From the NCBI GenBank assembly GCA_019095985.1, contig CM032659.1, positions 12,477,069-12,541,068 on the forward strand: a DNA stretch of 64,000 nt, read 5' to 3'. Of the stretch, positions 48,401 through 57,182 are shown piece after piece. Both the position numbers and the translations under genes were made by a program. This stretch comes from Streblospio benedicti. Taxonomy: Eukaryota > Annelida > Polychaeta > Spionida > Spionidae. Numbering within the stretch: the first letter of the stretch is position 1; each line of letters opens with the position of its first letter. The notes under the pieces are model-generated. The model was not told the DNA's origin. It worked only from the letters and a program-made list of their open reading frames with translations, and searched no databases.

Positions 48401-49010
48401 CTCTGTTGGGGTGCCCGAAATGTCTCGAGAACGCCCAAACAAATCTGCATATTTATGAGCAAAAAAGTATCAAAGATGGACGACAATGTGTGAAAGTAGG
48501 AGAAAATATCATTATTTTTACGTTTTTTTTGTTCATTTCATTAATCGTAAATGGTGTAGTTTTGGAGATTGAGCAGTTCCAAGAAAACCATGATGGCTCT
48601 AACATTATTACAAAATGTTACAATTCATTACCTTGTAGTACACAGATTTCTTTAATTTCATTGCATTTCTGTGTCCTGATGCAGTCAGTACTGTACATGT
48701 ACTTATGTTATAAACTTCAAGACAGATAAGGGGCAGTTTACGGTATCAACCTCAGAAACCACATGCAACTATTTAGATTACACCCCAAATATCATAAACT
48801 TCAAAGCTAGCTGAACAGATAGTACTAATGTCATAAAAAAATGTAATCAACAGACTGTACTCACGTTCATTGTCTACCTGCAGTTCATCGCAATCTCCAG
48901 TGTTGCTGGTGAGTGGGCACGAGTAGATGACGCCAGGCCGGGACAGCCGGCGGAGAGTGGGGTCTGCGGCAGGGTGGGAGATGTTGCCCAGAGGCGCCCC
49001 CACCAGGAAC
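26774..49010 (-). CDS. Integrin alpha, laminin-receptor (PS1/alpha3-6-7) type, 25 exons resolved
   Basis: A single-pass adhesion receptor subunit that pairs with a beta subunit. All junctions agree in phase and give 1040 residues, from the first FG-GAP blade to the stop. The order is a seven-bladed propeller with three calcium loops ([27 protein letters not shown]), thigh/calf domains, a furin site KRVKR that splits heavy and light chains, a membrane helix and the tail KCGFFKRN. There is no inserted I domain. The calf-2 and tail blocks ([29 protein letters not shown]) resemble alpha3/6/7 most, so laminin binding is inferred; alpha4/9 similarity is seen in the propeller ([13 protein letters not shown]). 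The signal-peptide exon is missing and must lie above 49010. Confidence 0.95.
27118..27213 (-). CDS. Integrin alpha exon: transmembrane helix
   Basis: 32 residues: [10 protein letters not shown] then a hydrophobic run of about 22 residues ([20 protein letters not shown]) ending in WK, which joins CGFFKR. Donor AAG|GTACGT. Confidence 0.95.
27764..27765 (-). other. GC splice donor (GC-AG intron)
   Basis: The exon end GATATAGAG is followed on the - strand by GCAAGT, the strong consensus for the GC donor class. Only this junction keeps the 45-residue exon in phase 0 with the transmembrane exon. Confidence 0.85.
27766..27900 (-). CDS. Integrin alpha exon: calf-2, end
   Basis: 45 residues, [20 protein letters not shown] to AIPDIE. 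DYR...RV/VRI following NSTFLE matches the juxtamembrane beta strands of alpha3/6/7. The following intron uses a GC donor. Confidence 0.92.
28223..28342 (-). CDS. Integrin alpha exon: calf-2, light-chain core
   Basis: 40 residues, [20 protein letters not shown] and [16 protein letters not shown]. It holds the paired cysteines of the light chain and an N-glycosylation site (NST). Phase 0 on both sides. Confidence 0.95.
28799..28945 (-). CDS. Integrin alpha exon: heavy/light chain cleavage site
   Basis: 49 residues. [20 protein letters not shown] contains the basic furin-type site KRVKR (28865-28879), the place where alpha3/6/7/V-type chains are cut. Phase 0 on both sides. Confidence 0.93.
28946..30894 (-). 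other. Integrin intron, no exon seen
   Basis: 1.95 kb, AT-rich. Flanking exons join in phase 0 without it; nothing coding recognised inside. Confidence 0.7.
30895..30995 (-). CDS. Integrin alpha exon: calf-2 start
   Basis: Encodes (G)[17 protein letters not shown] to [15 protein letters not shown] matches the GKWLLYPTE-like block of laminin-type alphas. Its acceptor and first codons are the unit of the adjacent 33-bp minisatellite. Confidence 0.93.
30985..31180 (-). repeat. 33-bp minisatellite built from a splice acceptor
   Basis: Six units of 33 bp begin at 30985, 31018, 31051, 31084, 31117 and 31150; the last is slightly shorter. Unit 1 contains the working acceptor plus the first 11 bases of the exon (ttttcag|GCAAGCACCTG on the - strand). 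The other five are diverged copies; unit 4 keeps an AG and units 2 and 5 read AAG. Confidence 0.9.
31248..31438 (-). CDS. Integrin alpha exon: calf-1/calf-2 junction
   Basis: Encodes (G)[17 protein letters not shown] then [20 protein letters not shown] and [16 protein letters not shown]. The [10 protein letters not shown] block is highly conserved in alpha subunits. Phase 2 in, phase 1 out. Confidence 0.95.
31554..31884. mobile_element. 331-bp inverted-repeat element with TA flanks
   Basis: Left end ccgtatttgttcttataagc; the complement of the right end reads ccatattcatcctaataagc (about 15 of 20 match). TA occurs on both sides (31552-31553 and 31885-31886), as for Tc1/mariner-type insertions. 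Non-coding MITE inside an integrin intron. Confidence 0.6.
32265..32348 (-). CDS. Integrin alpha exon: calf-1
   Basis: 84 nt, phase 2 on both sides: [20 protein letters not shown] then ETDILVR. The junction with 31438 gives LVRGWSQP. Confidence 0.93.
32490..32650 (-). CDS. Integrin alpha exon: calf-1, VSC...VICGIGNPM
   Basis: [20 protein letters not shown] then [19 protein letters not shown]. The C....QV.C.IGNP block is a family hallmark with a disulfide pair. Phase 0 in, phase 2 out. Confidence 0.95.
33093..33255 (-). CDS. Integrin alpha exon: thigh/calf-1
   Basis: [20 protein letters not shown], then [20 protein letters not shown] and [20 protein letters not shown] matches the conserved N.GEDAYE block. 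Two decayed partial duplicates lie just upstream (33328-33376 and 33747-33780). Confidence 0.95.
33328..33376 (-). pseudogene. Decayed duplicate of the integrin thigh exon (copy 2)
   Basis: On the - strand, after a ctcctccag|GGACC acceptor-like tract, it reads [18 protein letters not shown], clearly related to [20 protein letters not shown] of exon 33093-33255. Similarity then stops and no donor is found, so it is probably not used. Confidence 0.8.
33747..33780 (-). pseudogene. Decayed duplicate of the integrin thigh exon (copy 3)
   Basis: On the - strand it reads [11 protein letters not shown], again the KVGQVK..LSV core. Copies 2 and 3 also share flanking sequence ('agtcaga.gttctggtt.tta.ggtgc' at about 33280 and 33683), so copy 3 was made from copy 2 or the reverse. 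Confidence 0.65.
33989..34071 (-). CDS. Integrin alpha exon: thigh
   Basis: [20 protein letters not shown] then GDFPHLD; the KNCG.DD.C disulfide block is a family hallmark. Phase 0 in, phase 2 out, joining DADG as HLD-K-DADG. Confidence 0.95.
34239..34362 (-). mobile_element. Short palindromic element (MITE-like), copy 2
   Basis: Reverse-orientation relative of 9636-9752, with the same ends (aaccgaattatttt / cgaaaatcattcga) and the same interior landmark (gacgtctgccgttgg, complement of ccaacggcagacgtc). Confidence 0.65.
36638..36698. other. Strong 61-nt hairpin in an integrin intron
   Basis: Arms 36638-36665 and 36672-36698 pair over about 27 positions with only a few mismatches around a 6-base loop. 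It could be a very short palindromic MITE or a precursor-like hairpin; no further evidence of function is visible. Confidence 0.6.
36993..37145 (-). CDS. Integrin alpha exon: thigh
   Basis: 51 residues, [20 protein letters not shown] to [15 protein letters not shown]...Y is the conserved D.L.PI.. strand of the thigh. Phase 0 on both sides. Confidence 0.94.
37628..37811 (-). CDS. Integrin alpha exon: thigh
   Basis: [20 protein letters not shown] then [20 protein letters not shown] and [11 protein letters not shown]. The RVFF and C..H..YL blocks fit the family. Phase 2 in, phase 0 out. GC-rich relative to its introns. Confidence 0.94.
37874..38051. mobile_element. Short TA-flanked MITE, copy 1
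   Basis: Begins cagtagagcc and ends ggttctactt, with inverted ends and TA on the left flank. About 70-75 percent similar along its length to 42851-43015, including 'atagctacc.aaatgaa' and 'ggtggtcctaat.gagagg'. Confidence 0.65.
38511..38626 (-). CDS. Integrin alpha exon: propeller to thigh
   Basis: [20 protein letters not shown] then [19 protein letters not shown]......CF.L..CF is the universal cysteine pattern after the last blade. Phase 0 in, phase 2 out. Confidence 0.95.
38700..38934. repeat. Degenerate TGATTGA low-complexity tract
   Basis: Irregular repeats of gattgaatg/gattgagtg next to an integrin splice site; no coding value. Confidence 0.7.
38939..39051 (-). CDS. Integrin alpha exon: FG-GAP blade 7
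   Basis: [20 protein letters not shown] then [26 protein letters not shown] is a calcium-binding loop; LLLRSRPVI matches the conserved end of the propeller. Phase 1 in, phase 0 out. Confidence 0.96.
39085..39200 (+). repeat. Possible tRNA-derived SINE head
   Basis: A tract ending in 'gattttgattcctggtcggg' resembles a pol III B box (GGTTCGATTCC) in tRNA-derived SINEs. A similar but unrelated B-box-like tract is on the - strand at about 27353-27400 ('gggttcaaattcc'). Neither folds obviously as a tRNA. Confidence 0.3.
39412..39442. repeat. TA dinucleotide microsatellite
   Basis: About 15 TA units in an integrin intron. Confidence 0.95.
39527..39682 (-). CDS. Integrin alpha exon: FG-GAP blades 6-7
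   Basis: (D)[20 protein letters not shown] then [20 protein letters not shown] with G at the end. It holds the second half of the DLDRDGYDD loop and the FGYSLSGG that opens the last blade. Phase 1 on both sides. Confidence 0.95.
39878..40019 (-). CDS. Integrin alpha exon: FG-GAP blade 6
   Basis: [20 protein letters not shown] then [39 protein letters not shown] is an FG-GAP calcium loop split by the next intron. Phase 0 in, phase 1 out. Confidence 0.95.
40568..40652 (-). CDS. Integrin alpha exon: FG-GAP blade 5
   Basis: [20 protein letters not shown] then YIYMNSPG. Completes the DLNKDGLDD loop begun in the previous exon. Phase 2 in, phase 0 out; donor GTTAGT. Confidence 0.95.
41324..41426 (-). 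CDS. Integrin alpha exon: FG-GAP blade 5 opening
   Basis: [20 protein letters not shown] then [29 protein letters not shown] is the first calcium loop. Phase 1 in, phase 2 out. Confidence 0.95.
41927..42034 (-). CDS. Integrin alpha exon: blade 4
   Basis: 35 residues, (G)[19 protein letters not shown] then [19 protein letters not shown]...GAP....GQV..F fits an FG-GAP blade without a metal loop. Phase 1 on both sides. Confidence 0.93.
42642..42816 (-). CDS. Integrin alpha exon: blade 3
   Basis: [20 protein letters not shown] then [20 protein letters not shown] and TRFYSYL. LVGSPG.Y...G..F is the blade-3 core. Phase 0 in, phase 1 out. Confidence 0.94.
42851..43015. mobile_element. Short TA-flanked MITE, copy 2
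   Basis: 165 bp starting cagtagaacc and ending gatctactg. TA is on both sides (42849-42850 and 43016-43017), with inverted ends (cagtagaacct / cagtagatcct). Relative of 37874-38051; Tc1/mariner-like by its flanks. Confidence 0.75.
43573..43704 (-). CDS. Integrin alpha exon: blade 2-3 linker
   Basis: 44 residues, [20 protein letters not shown] then [17 protein letters not shown]. The C.........C and GFCQ.G.S cysteine pattern matches laminin-type alphas. Phase 0 on both sides. Confidence 0.94.
43880..43930 (-). CDS. Integrin alpha micro-exon: blade 2
   Basis: A 51-nt exon, [17 protein letters not shown], with good acceptor (cattttag) and donor (AAG|GTGAGA). CAHRF follows VV from the previous exon, the universal VVACAHR motif. 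Confidence 0.94.
43931..47902 (-). other. Integrin intron, no gene seen
   Basis: About 4 kb, AT-rich. The flanking exons join directly (GKVV-ACAHR). No coding or recognisable repeat structure beyond short low-complexity tracts. Confidence 0.65.
47903..47985 (-). CDS. Integrin alpha exon: blade 2 opening
   Basis: [20 protein letters not shown] then TSDGKVV. QWMGV.L.SQ....GKVV is nearly invariant in alpha subunits. Phase 1 in, phase 0 out. Confidence 0.95.
48865..49010 (-). CDS. Integrin alpha exon: blade 1, first exon resolved
   Basis: [20 protein letters not shown] then [25 protein letters not shown] and G.IY.CPL...C are the blade-1 core. Phase 2 in, phase 1 out. The exon with signal peptide and first strand must lie at higher coordinates but was not found. 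Confidence 0.95.
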
Positions 49011-50148
49011 CTGCAACAAACCATGCGAACTGTGTGCAAATTACAGTATACTTATGTACTTTCTCATATGTAAAAGCGACCCTTGTTTTAGAGGTCATAT
49101 AATAGTGACACGTTTTATATAATTGCACATCAAACGGAATGATGAAAATTCTCCCTTATTGCAAGGGTGGTTCTTTTCGTGAGTTTATTCATCTCTATAA
49201 TAAGGTATGTGTAGAATATTACGTATAGTATTCCTACTTTAATTCTTTTTCCCCTCTTTCATTTGGTCCTCCAAACAAAGAAACAAACTACTTTTGACAG
49301 ATTGGCTTCATAGGAGGAGCATGCACTCTAAAAACATTTTTTATGTATGTCAAACCGGCTTCAACCAAAACAAAAAGGTTTTGCTTCATCCTCCAGGACT
49401 CTATTTTATGCAAACTTTATATTAAAGAAGATAAGACTTTTGTTGACATAACACAAGTTACTACATGAATAATGCCATCTGTGATACAAAAAGTGTAGTG
49501 TAGAAAACCAAACTTGTCTACAATCTACATTGTATGTCTGAATTGCTTTTAAAGCGCATTTATTATTCAAATTAAATAATTCAACTGTAATACAAATTGT
49601 ATCAACCTTAGAAAATGATTTTAAAAAAGTCATAATGTAAAACTACATGTATGCATCCTTACAAAGAAAAGCAGTTTGACGACAATATAAATATTGTAAT
49701 GCAGTCAAGCTGATTTCTGAGGGAATAAATAGAACGATTTTCAATTGTACAATTATTAATAATTCATTGTCATCTCGTGAAGCTGATAAATATAGAAATG
49801 TAAGAATTATCATTCAAACTACAATATTCAAGAATCAGACAGATAAAATGAATTTTTAAAACATCAAAACAAACTGTATACCCAGCCAGATGCAGACCGC
49901 AGACCACACAACATGGAGGAATTTCCAGGCTGTGGTTTTCTATGGGGGAAGTCTTTATACTGTCTAATGTAATACAAATCACATTCTACGAAAGCATTAT
50001 ACCAAAGTAGTTAAAATGCTGACTACTTCAAAGGAAAATCGGCTTTTAATATTGCTATTTGTATTTTCCGTTTGTAGTACCAGAAAAACAGGTTGCATTA
50101 GTATTAGTAACTTGAACCTCTTTTACTCAATGCTTCGAAACTGTAAAC

Positions 50149-50360
50149 CAGGGTATGAAATACAGCCTACCCGGCGGCCCGGTGCCGGCTGATTTTGGAG
50201 CGGGCCGGCTGGTTTTAAAAGTTCACGGCCCAGTGGGTAGGCTACTTTTTGGAGGTTCTAAATATGAGTATAATGAACACACTTTTTGCCAGGGCCAGCT
50301 ACTTTTTATAGTTGCCGTCCCTGTGGTCTGTCAGCAAATTTTGATGAGTTTCATACCCTG
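50149..50360. mobile_element. 212-bp hAT-like MITE
   Basis: Perfect 12-bp terminal inverted repeats (cagggtatgaaa / tttcataccctg), flanked by tgtaaac on both sides (50142-50148 and 50361-50367). CAGGG ends and a 7-8 bp duplication fit the hAT superfamily. GC-rich interior ('gcggcccggtgccggctg'), no ORF of note. Confidence 0.8.
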
Positions 50361-53300
50361 TGTAAACACTCAATTTGACATTTTTTACAATATGGAAAAC
50401 AACATTCTCTAGATGTACTGAATTTCTTGTGATGTATTAACTAAAACAAACAAAACTTCTCGAACTAAATTTGTGTCTGCCTGACAATTTAGACTATCAG
50501 TCTTTAAAGTTTTTAAGGTCTGAAATAGCAGACGTGTCTGAGAATCACCAGGATCTCACACATACAATAATATATTTCTCACTATGTCTCAATCTCAACT
50601 ACGAATGACTCCACTTAGTTTACCAAACCATGGTAGCTTCAAAACTTGTTGACTGAGACTAGAGCAAAGATTGCAATGTTTGGTAAACAATTCATCGAAA
50701 AGTTACCAAAAGCAACAGAGACATTTCAGCTTAGCAGATGCATATCCAGATTTCTAAATATCAATTTCTTCAATTTACTGAACAAAAAGTACCCTGAATT
50801 ATGGAGATTTAGTAGAATCCCCTCTGCAGAACAACTGTTTGAGGAGAAGGTTCAATTTGAATTTTGCCAACTGAATCAATTTTCACTTTTACTAACCATA
50901 CAGTGAAACGTAACGCAAACCATCAGCAAACTACTTCTATAGTTAGATCCATGGGCGCACCCCCTTTTTCCAAACAAATATTCAATTTTCATGAGATTTT
51001 GGCATATCTGCTATGAACTATAGACGACACATACAAAAGCCATGGTATCCTTCAAATGCTCATTCACCACCCTACCTACACCTTTTAGTAATCATAGACA
51101 AGAAAATCATTGGCAAATTGATTTTCTTGTCTAAGAGTATGATAATTTCATTAACTGGTCTTACAAAACTGACACATTTACACCGAATAGACAAGTTGAT
51201 CATTTGTGACTTATCAATTATCTCAATGGCTTATGTAGATATCCTCACAAAAGGCTTTGTTCAATTGTCATACACGCAAATAAGTATTTATAAATGCTAA
51301 TAAATTTGATGTCACAAGTTTGAACCAAATAACTAAACTCAATAACCACTGATAACTAAATACCTTAACTTTTGAAGGAAACTGAAACATACTTTCAAGA
51401 GCCTACCTATGTTTATCAGGGACATGGGGATCATGAACATATGACTCCAGGTTCTTTAAAAAGACATGGTTAATGATTATTTCCTATAATCTTTTATCAT
51501 TTACTTGTAATTTGGTGACAATGGTCTATCTTTAATTTTACAAATGCAGCTTATGAACTGTTTTGGGGGAATGGAAAAACAAAGTTAGGAAACTAAAATG
51601 CCATAAGTACTGAATGACTACTTTGCCTGGTCCATTCAGATGATCATTTATCTACCAGAGAGCTCTAATGCACAAGCTCAGTGAGATCACTCTGTAACAC
51701 TTCATTGGAAAAAACAAACGCTATCTGGCATCAATAGGTAATTTGTAATATGGCCAACCGCTTTCCTTACTCAAGCATGACAATGGTTTGAGCATCCATG
51801 GCCATCCTGAGAGCCTATGTGCTCTGATTTGAAAGAAAGCTGTTACAGACCGGTTTTTATTCAATATATAAAATCACAGCAGTTTTCAAGCAAATATTCC
51901 AAATTTAACATGATGACTTTCATGACACAAAATATCAAACTCACAGACCTGAAGTTTTTGTGTGAATCTAATATAACAGTGATACATAGCTTTGAATATT
52001 TCATGTTACAGTATACAGCTGATGTAAAATACAAATGTGCATCTTTAAAACATACATAAAACTGATATTTTATTCTCTTTCATTCTGGAATTAAATTGGA
52101 TGGCCCCTTGTAGTGTCTCTGCTAGCAGCCTTGCTCTTCCTAAGCTGACCCCCCTCCCCTTCTATCCCCACCCCCACAAGCACTCTGGTGCACTCAGGGA
52201 GCACGCCCCCACTTTCAGCTACCACCAACAATCAACATTTATCAGCAGTTACATCACAGGGCATGTGTAGAACATTACCCCATAATTCATGGCTTGCCAT
52301 AAAAGTAGTTCCAAGGCAGATGGACAAGCTGTGCCAGTGAGTGGCTTATACATAGTCTAGTTACACTATTTCTTACATTTTGTAATATTGTTGTTGACTG
52401 TCAGCTAATGGCCACTAGTTTGATTTACAAAATTTGTTATTTTACTGTCCTGCTGTGTTTTGTACCCAGATGATCATTCGATTCAGGGAGTTGATTTTTT
52501 GAGTTTGTTTAGTCTCGTGAGCGAAAATAAAGGTCCGAAAAAAAAAGACTTTCCTGTTTCTATCCCGGAAGTTTGAGCTTTTGTCTCCACATAGCTTCTA
52601 GATAACCTGCTTTTAAAGTAGATAATTATATGGAATTCCCTCCATACCACTTGCATTTAGTAATTACATTTTCATGTCCTTGCGTATCTACAAATCACAG
52701 AGAATATAAACAATTCTCCACAAAGAGCAGCAATTACACCAGACGCATCAAACAATGCAACAAAAAGCTTTAATCAAAATATCACTTCTGTGGAATCTTT
52801 CTGCTGAATTTGAGCATATCAAGGACTTTTCCATATTTCTCACATTGAGCATGACATCAGAACGACACACATATAGAGATGCAACTCTCTACGGGGCTTA
52901 TCGTATCGAATTGTTTATTCGGTGATGTGAATGGATTGGGTGATATTAGGAAAAGGGGTTCCAATATTTAGATAGGGTATTGAGTAGATCCCCTCTTTTT
53001 TTCAGTTATTTATGGTGTTTTGTTAGGAAATATCAATGGTTTCATATGTTTTGACAGGACAAAATGTTGAAAGGAGGGGTTCAAAATATATTAAGTAAGG
53101 TACTAAATGCACTTTAACTCATCAATAACATGCTCATGAAATCTTTAGACAAATTACCCAGGTGTCTGATATTCATACCATAGTGGTTTCATTTTTCACA
53201 TCCCCCCTGGGCCATAATAAATGTTATCCCCCTAAGTTCAACCAAATACCACGACCAGCATTGAATTTAACAGCGATACATTAACATTCATATTTTATTG

Positions 53301-53410
53301 CCTTATTTGTTTACTATGTCGGGACTGATCCCCAGTGATCTTTGCCTTCCCATAAATGGAGCTTTTACATGGCACAATACATTAGATACGTCACACAATG
53401 CGAGCAATAA

Positions 53411-53671
53411 ACCAAATACATCACACAGGTTACAATTGGTTGGGGACCATGGGACTGTAAAAGGCCTGATATTCCCACTTGGGTGTTTGTTAGAGCCTTT
53501 GTAGAGGGGCCTGATGTCAGGGAGATTGAGAGTTTTACTGTTGGGACCACAAATGAGTGTACCGGTATGTCATATCGTGTAATTCAGCCAGTATCTACAA
53601 GTGCTCCTCTGGTGTTGAGCAACAAAGTGGTTGACATAGTACTGAATACTCCTCAGGGAATGTGCCATTGA
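53411..53671 (+). other. Unexplained 86-codon open stretch
   Basis: It reads VTIGWGPWDCKRPDIPTWVF, VRAFVEGPDVREIESFTVGT and NTPQGMCH, then stop, with a protein-like composition unusual for this AT-rich spacer. There is no start codon and no family I recognise. A cag precedes VTIGWG and could be an acceptor. It could be an exon, a pseudogene or repeat remnant. Confidence 0.3.
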
Positions 53672-56600
53672 CCAGCTTTGAATGATGTAATATCAGATAT
53701 AAGAGTAGGTAATAGAATAGAATATGAAATACTCCACACGTTTTAACGTTTACGTACAACATAAATGTCCTGTCTACATCTTAAAATCATGGTGATAATT
53801 TTGTTCATTTCATCAGGATTTTATAGAATAGTTCTATAAGGCCCTAATTTTCTGATAAGTATGAGGGCATCTGGGGTATATTGGGGCATTCCAAATTAAT
53901 AATGTGTTCATATAAGGATGAATAGACACATGGACAGCTAACTGTTTGTGCATTTATTCCCCCATGGATATTCTCACTTTAATATATTGTCCAATGTTGT
54001 GATAGTCACTTTATTTCCATTCAAAATTCACAAATGATGATAGAAAAGTGAACATTTAGGGATCTGTCTTTGCAAACATCGTCTGGCTCATAAATGTTAG
54101 AATGTTCTATTTTGTAAAATATATGAAACATACTTAAAACGATGAAATTCATGACATTATACATGGTCATATTCTCCTATTTAACATAGATTCAATTTTT
54201 CAATTAAATATCACTACAAGATCAATCTCAAAGGACCTTGTTATGGATAATTATGGACAATGGCATTCTTAAAGTAATTCTTTTGGAATCTTTGTAAATA
54301 TAATTGATTTCACAAATTGTGCAACTACTTTTTGCTTTAATCAGCCTAAAATTGCAATTGTTATTAAAACTCTGTTAGCTTAAAAAGGTGATAACTCGGA
54401 TAAGCAAATAAACCAAGAATAATACAAAAACGCTTAGGGCCTGGCTCTGTCTCAGTATAAACTGTAGCGATTTTTGTTATCAGCTTAACAAGACCAATTA
54501 GGATAACACATCTCCAGTTACTCAGTTAAAGCGAAACACAGAGTAAATATGACACATGTTAATCGTGGCATTAACACTCTAAAATTAACATTTGCTTTTA
54601 AATTTTCTACAAGTTATTCAACTTTGTCAGCTTTGCAGCACACTGAACGAATTGAAACTTTACAGCTAATAATATAGATGCTGTTCTGATCAGGTTTACA
54701 AAAAAAAATATACTGCAAATTGCCAAGACCACCATTATAGAGAAGCAATTTTCAAAGATTAAAGGGTGTACTGACAATACAAAGCTTATGACTGAGGATC
54801 ATGACCATAATTCAGACCGTACTTGTCCTTGTGGAAAAGAGACCCACCCTGTGCGTGCTTAGTTTGGCCTCTATGGAGCACTATGATAAACGAAATACAA
54901 CCAATTTGCTCACCCAGGTGTTCACTTAGCTCATTTTCCCATAAAAAGCACGATAAAAACCATCATCAGTCTCTGAACTTGCTTGTTGAATCATGCAAAT
55001 GAATGATCATTGTAAAAATTTAGAACATGAACTGAGTATTTAGTTGGTATTCACTATTCAGTCCTTTTGCTTTTCAGCAATTTTTAATTAGTTTTCTGTA
55101 AAAACTTTTTACTCGGTTGCTTATTAAAAACAATTATTAATGATGTTTGAAAGATTATCTCAAACATATAGTCAGTCAATCAGAATCAAGTCTGTTTTGT
55201 TTTTCTTACTTGTAAATGAGAAAACTTTGAAATAATCATTGATTCAATCTTTGAACTCAAATTGTACTCCAGATCCAATGGTTACTAAACATTGCCAAAA
55301 TAAAGGCTGTGATCATAAGATACATGTAGCTGATTCATTAATTTTTTCATTTCCCTGCATCAAATATTCACTGTGCTCACACTTGTACCCTGATCCTTCA
55401 AAGGTATATTTTGTATGTATGAAGACTCAATGACACACTTAACCTACTGTATCCCTATGCAACTAGGATGTGCTTAATTTTCCAATTAAGCACATGTGCT
55501 TTTAAAATAGAATAAGAATCATTTTCACTTCCAAATTATAGATGATTACGTTCACCCTGAACCACCATGAGTGACCAAAGACATGTGAAAATGAAATAAT
55601 TGGCCTCAATGAATCTTGTACTAACAGGCGGGCATATACCATGAACATACTTTGATAGATATTAGGACCTACCACGCGTTCCTACTTTTTCCATCAATAG
55701 TAAGAGTGTACATTTATATAAACTTTAGATGTGAGTTTCAATGAATGTCTATGTCAATCAGCAGCCAGGGTAGAGTCTACAAAGTGTAGGGACAAAATGT
55801 TTGATAACAAAGGTCTCTTAAAACAACTGTTTGGAAAAAAAATGTTCGTCCGACTTGAGGTAACAAATAAATTGTTTGTTTTTATCAAAGCAAAAAAATA
55901 TTTGTTTTATGAGAAAAGTTTTTGATGCCACTCTAATATCTAATGGTCCATCCCTAATGAGTCCCTAATGATATCTGCATGTCTATAATAAGACTATGTT
56001 TATACAAATAAATCATAATAAATCAAATTATTAATTTTCTGAGCCTATTAAAATGTTTGGGGAGAATTTGGTGGCCATTGTGGATTTGTTCAATATCTAC
56101 ATGAAAATAAAAAATCACATTTGAATTTATATCTAAATTGTATTATTGTAATCAAAACATGTAAATGTAATCATACAATCAAAATCAAATCATATATGTC
56201 ACAACATGACAATATGACCTGTATATGTATATGGGTCAAGGACTAATATTTGTATTTCCAAGAAAATCTGGCACTCAACAGCTGATTATTGATTTTTGAC
56301 AGATGAAATTCTGAGTACTGTTGAGAAAAGAAGTCAGAAGACAGCAGATTTAAAAATAAAAGGGATATTTTTCATAATACTTCGAAACAAATTACACAAC
56401 AAAACATGTGAGTATATTAGATAAAGTTATAGGGTGTATTATTGTCACATTTTCAGATTGAGACGTGATTTCAAAGTTCAGATATTTCCAAATGTTGAAA
56501 TGACTTAAGTACATGTATCAGGATTCAAGATCTGATTTGCTGTGTAATCACTGCCAGTGATGCACCATTGGGTCCATGATGTGTTACAGACATGATAGAC

Positions 56601-56904
56601 ATTTTGTGTATGTTTTAGTATATAAAATAAGACAACATATTTTACTGTATATGTGTAATAGACAAAAAGCTACTGACAGTATAAAAGGGTAGAAGTTCTT
56701 CAGTCCCATCTTTTGTCCTAATCTAGACTTTATAACTAGGTAGCATCTCAACTATCTTAATCTTTATAATTGTAGCAATATAAGTAAATATTCCATTAAT
56801 TTGCAAAATGTTATTTAGCCTTATTTTTCTGAGTGAATGCTCTGACAAATTTACATTAATTCATCAACATACTAAATTCATTCTTAAAATAATTCAATTT
56901 CAGC

Positions 56905-56946
56905 ATGTTCCGGTTTCACCAACCCAAAGTCTACCGAAGTGCGCAG
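56905..56946 (+). CDS. SINHCAF: SINHCAF (FAM60A), coding exon 1
   Basis: 14 codons, MFRFHQPKVYRSAQ, then GTAACA. This is the conserved N-terminus of the family (MFGFHKPKMYRS in vertebrates). An acceptor (aatttcag) ends one base before the ATG, so a 5' UTR exon lies upstream. It joins 57183 in phase 0. Confidence 0.92.
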
Positions 56947-57182
56947 GTAACAGTTAATTTTTAAATATTGAACTCATTCAATACCATCTACATGTTCCCC
57001 TTCATTGATGCATTACTTTTCTTGACGTGTGATTAGCTATCGCGGCAAAATATATATACTGTAGCAAATTTATTGAAAAATAACTGTTAAATTTAACACT
57101 AATTTTTTATGCAGATTATAATCATATGTCGAACATTCAAAACAATCTAAGGGAAATGGACAATCTGCCTCTATCACTGCAG

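Larger units (their letters stand above)
49011..56903. other. No gene recognised; presumed integrin first intron or spacer
   Basis: 7.9 kb with no exon I can support. Items of note: a hAT-like MITE (50149-50360) and an 86-codon unexplained open stretch (53411-53671). The integrin signal-peptide exon and the SINHCAF 5' UTR exon probably lie here or, for the integrin, beyond SINHCAF. Confidence 0.55.

Noticed and set aside
48053-48729. Two adjacent open frames (96 and 129 residues) on the + strand
   Set aside because: They are antisense within an integrin intron, have AT-driven composition and match no family I know; nearby CCAAT and AT-rich motifs alone are not enough.
57126-57182. MSNIQNN start for SINHCAF
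   Set aside because: It is intron sequence; the family N-terminus is in exon 56905-56946, and the acceptor at 57181-57182 restores the conserved YRS..GCC.C join.
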